Shown here: one piece after another, positions 23,805 to 28,036 of the stretch
How positions within the stretch are numbered: position 1 is the stretch's first letter
Layout of the letters: every line of letters starts with the position of its first letter
Assembly (NCBI GenBank): GCA_947441205.1
Contig: CANETM010000002.1
Span: forward strand, 1 to 28,036
Length of the DNA: 28,036 nt
Origin: Bacteroidota bacterium
GTDB lineage: Bacteria > Bacteroidota > Bacteroidia > Chitinophagales > Chitinophagaceae
Reading direction: 5' to 3'
Program-made: the position numbers and the translations under genes
The notes under the pieces: model-generated
Told to the model about the DNA's origin: nothing
Seen by the model: the letters and a program-made list of their open reading frames with translations, nothing else
Database searches by the model: none

Positions 23805-24386
23805 TTAGCGAAAGAAGCCGGCCTTTACTTCTTTTTCTGTTAAGGAAAGAAGGTCAGCAGGAAGCATTTTATCAATGGTATATATTCCCAATTGTGCTCG
23901 GATTAATCTTAATACCGGGAATCCAACTGATGCAAACATTTTACGAACCTGTCTATTTTTACCTTCTGTTAATTCGATGGAAATCCAACTGGTGGGAATT
24001 GATTTTCTAAATCGTATAGGTGGATTGCGTTCGGGTACCTGTATATCATCAGGCAATGTTTTTAAAACTGCCTTATTTGTTTTGTATTGTTTACCGTCAA
24101 TATTAATGATAACACCCTTTCTTAATATTTCTAATGCAACTTCCGTGATAGCACCATCCAGTTGAACCCAATAAGTACGTTTATGTTCGAAACTAGGATG
24201 TAATAATTGATGATTAATACTTGCGTCATTCGTTAATAACAATAAACCCTCACTGTCATAATCTAATCGGCCTACAGGATAAACGTCCTTTTCAACTTCA
24301 ATAATATCTTTCAAACACATTTTACCATCGGGTGAAGTGAACTGCGATAACACTTGAAATGGTTTATAAAGTAAGTAGTATTGCAT
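23805..24386 (-). CDS. RluE-like rRNA pseudouridine synthase (RsuA family, no S4 domain)
   Basis: Isomerises a uridine in ribosomal RNA to pseudouridine. 193 residues from ATG 24386. The RsuA/RluB/E/F core is complete: YYLLYKPFQVLSQF start, catalytic Asp42 in GRLDYDSEGLLLLTND (39-54), and EGKNRQVRKMFASVGFPVLRLIR near the end. The N-terminal S4 RNA-binding domain of RsuA/RluB is missing, as in RluE, which modifies 23S rRNA near position 2457 in E. coli; the target here is inferred. An in-frame TTG just upstream (24389) is not needed. A promoter and an intrinsic terminator lie directly upstream. Confidence 0.92.
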   Translation of the reverse strand: MQYYLLYKPFQVLSQFTSPDGKMCLKDIIEVEKDVYPVGRLDYDSEGLLLLTNDASINHQLLHPSFEHKRTYWVQLDGAITEVALEILRKGVIINIDGKQYKTNKAVLKTLPDDIQVPERNPPIRFRKSIPTSWISIELTEGKNRQVRKMFASVGFPVLRLIRAQLGIYTIDKMLPADLLSLTEKEVKAGFFR

Positions 24387-24400
24387 CAAAAAATGTTTCT

Positions 24401-24474
24401 AAAAAAACAAAGTCCCACTGTTGTGGGACCTCGTATATAGATGGGTTAGTAAGTACGGGAATTAAATTCCCATC
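24401..24474 (-). ncRNA. Candidate structured leader (attenuator) or small RNA
   Basis: About 74 nt on the minus strand with the parts of a transcription unit. Right after the promoter at 24476-24505 comes GATGGG, which can pair either with CCCATC about 24 nt downstream or, through its GGG, within the hairpin GGGAAT-TTA-ATTCCC; the two stems exclude each other. The 3' end is an intrinsic terminator: 7-bp stem GTCCCAC-AACA-GTGGGAC (24412-24429), then TTTGTTTTTTT. The T-run stops 15 nt before the rluE-like ATG, so this may be a transcription attenuator in that gene's leader. An independent sRNA is the alternative. I recognise no known family. Confidence 0.5.
24412..24429 (-). terminator. Intrinsic terminator just upstream of the rluE-like start
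   Basis: Minus strand: stem GTCCCAC / GTGGGAC with loop AACA, followed by TTTGTTTTTTT. No coding gene ends here on this strand, so it must act on a leader or sRNA. Confidence 0.7.
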
Positions 24475-24475
24475 A

Positions 24476-24505
24476 CAATATTAAATATACTTTATCCTAA
24501 TTCAA
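24476..24505 (-). promoter_or_regulatory. Candidate promoter of the leader RNA / rluE-like gene
   Basis: Minus strand TTTTTTG as -33, exactly 19 bp spacer, then TAATATTG, a 7/8 match to TAnnTTTG. Predicted start near 24470-24473. It is the only candidate promoter in the window that has both elements at the Bacteroidota spacing. Confidence 0.5.
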
Positions 24506-24786
24506 AAAATTTTTTAAACAAATTTTTTAGGTTTATCCACAAATGCAATTTATAAAAGCTATTTTAACAAGTATTTTTTTATAATAAACACACTTAAAAG
24601 TTTTTGAAATCATAAAATTATTTTTTTCATAAACGCTTGTATATACTATAAACATTGAATTGTAGAAGATTGTATTTTTTAATGTTTTATGTTGCATTTA
24701 AAATATATGCTTGCTATTTTTAGTAAAATAATCAACTATTTTATGGAGATTTTGGTTAAAAAATATTTTTTACAAAAAACCCTCGT
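24506..24786. other. AT-rich spacer with one exact DnaA box
   Basis: No gene is seen here. The stretch is extremely AT-rich with many A- and T-runs. TTATCCACA at 24533-24541 is a perfect DnaA box, but I find no second strict box nearby, so an origin is not supported. Confidence 0.4.
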
Positions 24787-24794
24787 TACCTTTG
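24787..24794 (+). promoter_or_regulatory. Candidate -7 element for the lpxD-like gene
   Basis: TACCTTTG, an exact TAnnTTTG match 22 bp before the ATG at 24817. The -33 position is not clear. Confidence 0.5.
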
Positions 24795-24816
24795 ATTTAG
24801 GCCAAAAAACATAAAT

Positions 24817-25767
24817 ATGAAGCTAATTGCACCCATTTCCATTAAATCGTTATCCGAATTAATAGGCGCAGAAATAGTTGGAAATAACCAATTAGAAATT
24901 ACTGGAGTGAATGAAATTCATCAAGTACAAAATGGTGATGTAGTATTTGTAGATCATCCAAAATATTATGATACTTGTTTAAAAAGTGCAGCATCCTGTA
25001 TCATTATTAATAATAAAGAGGTGGAAATACCTGCGGGGAAAGCTTTATTATTTTGTAACGATCCATTTGAAGCCTATTTAACAATCGTAAAACATTTTAA
25101 ACCACTTCAAGTAAGTACAAAAGCAATTAGTGATGACCTTATTGTTGGCGAAGGAACTGTCATAATGCCCAATGTATTTATTGGTCATCATGTACAAATT
25201 GGTAAAAATTGTACCATCTATCCTGGTGTCACTATTTTAGCTGATACGATTATTGGTGACGAAGTAATTATTCAAGCAAATACGGTAATTGGGGGTGATG
25301 CATTTTATTATAATACCAAAAAGAACCGGCCAAGTTGGTATAAAAAAATGTTGAGTTGTGGTAGAGTTGTATTAGAAGATAAAGTTGAAATTGGATGTGG
25401 ATGTACTATTGATAGAGGCGTTAGTGGTGATACTAAAATTGGTATGGGTACTAAAATTGATAATATGGTTCATATTGGGCACGATACGCAAACGGCTAAA
25501 AATTGTTTGATTGCTGCACAAGTTGGCATTGCGGGAGGTGTAAAAATAGAAGCAGGTGTAACGATATGGGGTCAAGTGGGTATCGGAAAGACACTGACAA
25601 TTGGAGAAAACGCTATTATATTAGCTCAAGCGGGTGTACCTAGCTCATTAAAAGGAAATAAAACTTATATGGGCTTTCCAGCCGAAGAAGCAAGTATAAA
25701 ACGCAGAGAATATGTTTGGATCAAACGTATTCCTGAGTTATGGAAAAAAATGATGGAAGATAAATAA
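24817..25767 (+). CDS. LpxD-like UDP-3-O-acyl-glucosamine N-acyltransferase
   Basis: Left-handed beta-helix acyltransferase related to LpxD of lipid A synthesis, 316 residues, a little shorter than classical LpxD (about 340). The N-terminal uridine-binding domain spans 1-100. Hexapeptide repeats run from about 105 to 275 (VGEGTVIMPNVFIGHHVQIG), and the catalytic His222 lies in NMVHIGHDTQ. Instead of the classical GGDGFGF loop it has GGDAFYYNTKKNRPSWYKK (159-177), an insert I associate with a second, Bacteroidota-type paralogue. So it may act on another acyl acceptor, and I withhold the symbol lpxD. It is convergent with the epimerase, 7 bp apart. Confidence 0.85.
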   Translation: MKLIAPISIKSLSELIGAEIVGNNQLEITGVNEIHQVQNGDVVFVDHPKYYDTCLKSAASCIIINNKEVEIPAGKALLFCNDPFEAYLTIVKHFKPLQVSTKAISDDLIVGEGTVIMPNVFIGHHVQIGKNCTIYPGVTILADTIIGDEVIIQANTVIGGDAFYYNTKKNRPSWYKKMLSCGRVVLEDKVEIGCGCTIDRGVSGDTKIGMGTKIDNMVHIGHDTQTAKNCLIAAQVGIAGGVKIEAGVTIWGQVGIGKTLTIGENAIILAQAGVPSSLKGNKTYMGFPAEEASIKRREYVWIKRIPELWKKMMEDK

Positions 25768-25774
25768 GAGTCGG

Positions 25775-26752
25775 CTATTTTAATAGATGCAACTCCTTTA
25801 ATTCGGCACAAGTTCTGTTAATGGTTTCTTCCATTGTTCTATATTTAAAAGACGGAAAGGATTTTAAAAACTTAGTGTTATCAAAATGAACCACGGCCTG
25901 AGCCGTTGCTGCTGTTTCTTTAGTTAATAAAGGTGTATTTCCAGTGAAAAATCCTTTGACCGCTTCCAATCGCCAAACAATCGCAGCTAATAAAGGTGTT
26001 ACTAGTTTAGATGGCGGACGTTTATTAAATGCTTTGGCAATAAGGGTGAATATTTCTTGATAGGGCATATTTGCACCACTGATAATAAATCGTTGTCCTT
26101 GTACATCACTTTCCATTAGTAATTGCATAGCATCAACAACATCCATTACATCCACAAAGCCACTTACTCCTTTTGTGTACCAAGGAAATTCATTGTAGGC
26201 TGATTTAAAAATTTCTGAAGAACCTTTATTCCAGTCACCTGCACCTAAAATAATTACTGGATTAACGATGGCAACATTTAATCCCTCACCCATTCCTCTC
26301 CACACTTCCATCTCGGCTAAAAATTTTGATTTACCATAAATACTATTGCTCGTTTCTGGCGTCCAATTCATGTTTTCATCCACAGGCGCTCCTTGTCTGA
26401 TTCTTCCAAGAGCAGCAACTGAACTTACGTACACCAACTTTTGAATTTGATAATGTAAACATGCATTTACCACATTGGCCGTTCCCTCGACATTGGCATG
26501 TAACATAGTAGCAGCTTGCTTTGGTGAAAAGGAAACAATTGCAGCACAATGATATACTTGACTTACTCCTTGCATAGCTTCCTGTAAACTAGCTACATCT
26601 AAAATATCTCCTTTTATCCAGCTAACTTTTTCTGCTCCTTTAAAATTTGGAATGTTTTGTCTGTATAAAGCGCGCACCGTCATACCTTTTTCAATCAATG
26701 ACTGAATTAAATGACTACCCACCAAACCACTTGCACCCGTTACAAAAATCAT
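25775..26752 (-). CDS. NAD-dependent epimerase/dehydratase (extended SDR)
   Basis: 325 residues, cytoplasmic. Extended-SDR motif TGASGLVGSH at 5-14, HCAAIVSF at 68-75 after strand 4, and Tyr139/Lys143 in SIYGKSKFLAE. It resembles dihydroflavonol-4-reductase or 3-beta-HSD-type proteins rather than sugar epimerases: VNPVIILGAGDWNKGSS is the substrate-side block, and the C-terminal half (RPPSKLVTPLLAAIVW) fits those. The substrate is unknown. It follows the SCO gene by 6 bp on the same strand, which suggests co-transcription, though the two functions have no obvious link. Confidence 0.9.
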   Translation of the reverse strand: MIFVTGASGLVGSHLIQSLIEKGMTVRALYRQNIPNFKGAEKVSWIKGDILDVASLQEAMQGVSQVYHCAAIVSFSPKQAATMLHANVEGTANVVNACLHYQIQKLVYVSSVAALGRIRQGAPVDENMNWTPETSNSIYGKSKFLAEMEVWRGMGEGLNVAIVNPVIILGAGDWNKGSSEIFKSAYNEFPWYTKGVSGFVDVMDVVDAMQLLMESDVQGQRFIISGANMPYQEIFTLIAKAFNKRPPSKLVTPLLAAIVWRLEAVKGFFTGNTPLLTKETAATAQAVVHFDNTKFLKSFPSFKYRTMEETINRTCAELKELHLLK

Positions 26753-26758
26753 AGGGAT

Positions 26759-27376
26759 TTATTTGTCTTTTAAGAGTATTGCGATGTCTCTTTTTAATTG
26801 TTGTACTTCAATAGTTTTTAAACCATCGTAAATTTTACCACGCACTTTTCCATTTCTATCAACCAATGCAAAAAATTGTGTATGGATAAATTGATCTTCT
26901 ATTTTTTCAACATTGTTTTTTGGATCATCTAATAAATAGGAGCTTCTCGCCATTTGATAAAGGCTATCCTTTCGTCCAGTAATGAAAACCCATTTTTTAG
27001 TGTCAACTTGTAAGGAATCAGCATAATGCTTTAAAACAGATGCCGAGTCGGTATCAGGATTACAAGTATGAGAGAATATTTGAAAATCAGGCTCATCCTT
27101 AAACTGCAAATAAACCTCTTTCATATTCGTATTCAATCTTGGACAAATACCCTTACAAGTAGTAAAAAAGTATTCTACTATAGTGATTTTGTTCAAAACA
27201 TCGGCGTCTGTAACGGGTTGTCCATCCTTATTGGTAAAATGAAATGGCTGAACAAAGCTTAAAGTAGGCAATTTTACTTTCCAGTTATCTGTTCCTTGAA
27301 AAAGGAAGTAAAAATAACCTAATAACAAAAGGGTGAAAAATATTAGATAAGTAAGCAGTTTTTTAGACATATTCAT
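26759..27376 (-). CDS. SCO1/SenC/PrrC-family copper chaperone or thioredoxin-like protein
   Basis: Probably delivers copper to cytochrome c oxidase CuA or acts as a membrane-tethered thiol reductase. 205 residues: N-terminal membrane anchor at about 7-26 (LLTYLIFFTLLLLGYFYFLF), then a thioredoxin fold. The metal site is present: Cys74 and Cys78 in FFTTCKGICP (CxxxC) and His165 in FIHTQFFALVD. An extra Cys105 lies in FSHTCNPDTD, where the usual sequence is SVDPDxD. ATGs at 27376 and 27370 are both possible starts. It is divergent from a MerC-domain gene with only 70 bp between the starts. Confidence 0.93.
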   Translation of the reverse strand: MNMSKKLLTYLIFFTLLLLGYFYFLFQGTDNWKVKLPTLSFVQPFHFTNKDGQPVTDADVLNKITIVEYFFTTCKGICPRLNTNMKEVYLQFKDEPDFQIFSHTCNPDTDSASVLKHYADSLQVDTKKWVFITGRKDSLYQMARSSYLLDDPKNNVEKIEDQFIHTQFFALVDRNGKVRGKIYDGLKTIEVQQLKRDIAILLKDK

Positions 27377-27434
27377 GCGTTTGTTGATGGATAATCCATT
27401 TGGGGGTATAAAGGTAATATTATTTTAGTTGCCC

Positions 27435-27442
27435 TATCTTTG
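27435..27442 (+). promoter_or_regulatory. Candidate -7 element of the MerC-domain gene
   Basis: TATCTTTG, an exact TAnnTTTG match ending 4 bp before the ATG, which implies a leaderless or nearly leaderless mRNA. A 7/8 match on the minus strand (TACCTTTA, 27408-27415) could serve the divergent SCO gene. Confidence 0.5.
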
Positions 27443-27446
27443 CTAA

Positions 27447-27839
27447 ATGTTTAAAAATTGGAATTGGGATGCCATTGGAATCAGCGCTTCATTAGCCTGT
27501 GCTATACATTGCGCATTATTGCCGTTGTTTTTTAGTTCATTGCCACTATTGGGCATTAATATTTTACATAATTACCAGTTTGAATTTGGAATGATATTAT
27601 TGTCCTTTGCTATTGGGGCCTATTCATTGTATCATGGATATAAAAAACACCACCATTCCTATAAGCCCATTGTCCTATTTAGTATTGGCATTGCGTTAAT
27701 GTTTAGCCGTTTAGCTTTTAGGGAAATTGAATTATACCTTTTATTTCCTGCGGCATTTTTTATTATTGTAGCGCATGTCAACAATCACATGCGATGCAGG
27801 GTGCACAATCATGCACACGCCGACGATTGTGATCACTAG
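27447..27839 (+). CDS. MerC-domain membrane protein with His/Cys-rich tail
   Basis: 130 residues, inner membrane, with about four hydrophobic segments (13-36, 46-63, 73-88, 95-112). The MerC-like entry motif is CAIHC (Cys18, His21, Cys22) in the first helix. The tail from 113 to 130 is rich in His and Cys (NHMRCRVHNHAHADDCDH), a likely metal-binding end. Nearly every Bacteroidota genome has such a protein, and mercury transport is not established for them; other metals or haem are possible. The divergent SCO gene makes a copper or respiratory link worth considering, but this is inference. Confidence 0.85.
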   Translation: MFKNWNWDAIGISASLACAIHCALLPLFFSSLPLLGINILHNYQFEFGMILLSFAIGAYSLYHGYKKHHHSYKPIVLFSIGIALMFSRLAFREIELYLLFPAAFFIIVAHVNNHMRCRVHNHAHADDCDH

Positions 27840-27875
27840 TAATATTTTTTGTAGACTACTGTTGGGAAGGTATCA

Positions 27876-28036
27876 TTATGCGAAGGTGTAACTCATTGAT
27901 CCGTCCTTCTCGTCTTTTAGTTGAATACCCATTGCTGTTAATTGATTTCTGATTTTATCGCTTGTAGCAAAATCTTTTCTTGCTTTAGCATCACGCCTAA
28001 TTTCAATTAATAAATCAATCACGCCTTTTAATTGTG
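27876..28036 (-). CDS. cysS: Cysteine--tRNA ligase, C-terminal part (cut by window edge)
   Basis: The last 53 codons are in the window. The translation contains RRDAKARKDFATSDKIRNQL and then GIQLKDEKDGSMSYTFA before the TAA stop. The block AKARKDFATSDKIR followed by GxxLKDxKDG is the conserved C-terminal tRNA-binding end of CysS. The catalytic HIGH and KMSKS motifs lie outside. The gene is convergent with the MerC-domain gene, 36 bp apart, and no hairpin is visible in that gap. Confidence 0.92.
   Translation of the reverse strand, partial: QLKGVIDLLIEIRRDAKARKDFATSDKIRNQLTAMGIQLKDEKDGSMSYTFA

Noticed and set aside
24387..24389. TTG as the start of the rluE-like gene
   Set aside because: An ATG follows directly at 24386 and matches the family's usual N-terminus.
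24480..24786. Chromosomal replication origin
   Set aside because: Only one strict DnaA box was found in the AT-rich spacer, and no dnaA, dnaN or typical origin genes are adjacent.
24743..24814. Upstream reading frame of 23 codons ending 2 bp before the lpxD-like ATG
   Set aside because: The exact -7 element of the lpxD-like gene (24787-24794) lies inside it, so the frame would not be on the main transcript; composition looks like random AT-rich spacer.
1..28036. CRISPR array, transposase, integrase, tRNA or rRNA
   Set aside because: No spaced direct repeats, no transposase motifs and no tRNA-like cloverleaf or rRNA sequence were recognised; tRNA absence was judged by eye only.

Overview
The window looks like an AT-rich chromosomal segment of a Bacteroidota bacterium, most likely from the Chitinophagaceae or a near relative. 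This is an inference from three things. The gene families include a DUF4290 protein, MurA with Asp in place of the catalytic Cys, an RluE-like pseudouridine synthase without an S4 domain, and a Bacteroidota-type second LpxD. Several genes have a TAnnTTTG -7 promoter element. Shine-Dalgarno sequences are hardly visible. I see no phage, transposase, rRNA, tRNA or CRISPR array. Most of it is densely packed core genome, with a few accessory insertions.

Layout. 1-958: the rplM-rpsI ribosomal pair (minus) and a 309-bp divergent spacer with two identical 13-bp palindromes. 959-5118: an amidohydrolase and a Gfo/Idh oxidoreductase (plus), a lipoprotein glycerophosphodiesterase, a possible 27-residue membrane microprotein and a membrane-anchored coiled-coil protein. 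5193-9724: recO, a higBA toxin-antitoxin pair, pheS, and a DUF4290-murA operon. 9736-15002: a 1071-residue three-module secreted protein (AIM6-like phosphodiesterase, beta-propeller, phosphoesterase), opposite a plus-strand run of a small acidic protein, a secreted PHP phosphoesterase and a YkuK-like RNase H-fold protein. 15056-17235: two secreted paralogues with internally duplicated alpha/beta-barrel-like domains, divergent from an HxlR regulator, with a 17-bp palindrome between them. 17236-19025: a spacer crowded with hairpins and a secreted S10 carboxypeptidase. 19149-22074: gmk, an HSDL2-like SDR and a secreted M20 amidohydrolase (plus). 22242-24480: lysS, rluE-like, and a structured leader RNA or sRNA ending in an intrinsic terminator. 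24817-28036: lpxD-like, an NAD-dependent epimerase, SCO1/SenC, a divergent MerC-domain protein, and the 3' end of cysS.

How the genes relate. The housekeeping genes cover translation (rplM, rpsI, pheS, lysS, cysS, rluE), envelope synthesis (murA, lpxD), nucleotide supply (gmk) and repair (recO). The accessory genes mostly make exported hydrolases: GDPD, the three-module phosphoesterase, PHP, S10 and M20, which fits scavenging of phosphodiesters and peptides. HxlR with its two secreted neighbours looks like a small regulated module of unknown function. The most unusual signals are in the spacers. One is a fossil S10 C-terminus whose three differences from the live gene are all synonymous. Another is a pair of hairpins with unrelated stems but the same 7-nt loop, each at a convergent gene junction. 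The third is the promoter-RNA-terminator unit placed just before the rluE-like start codon.
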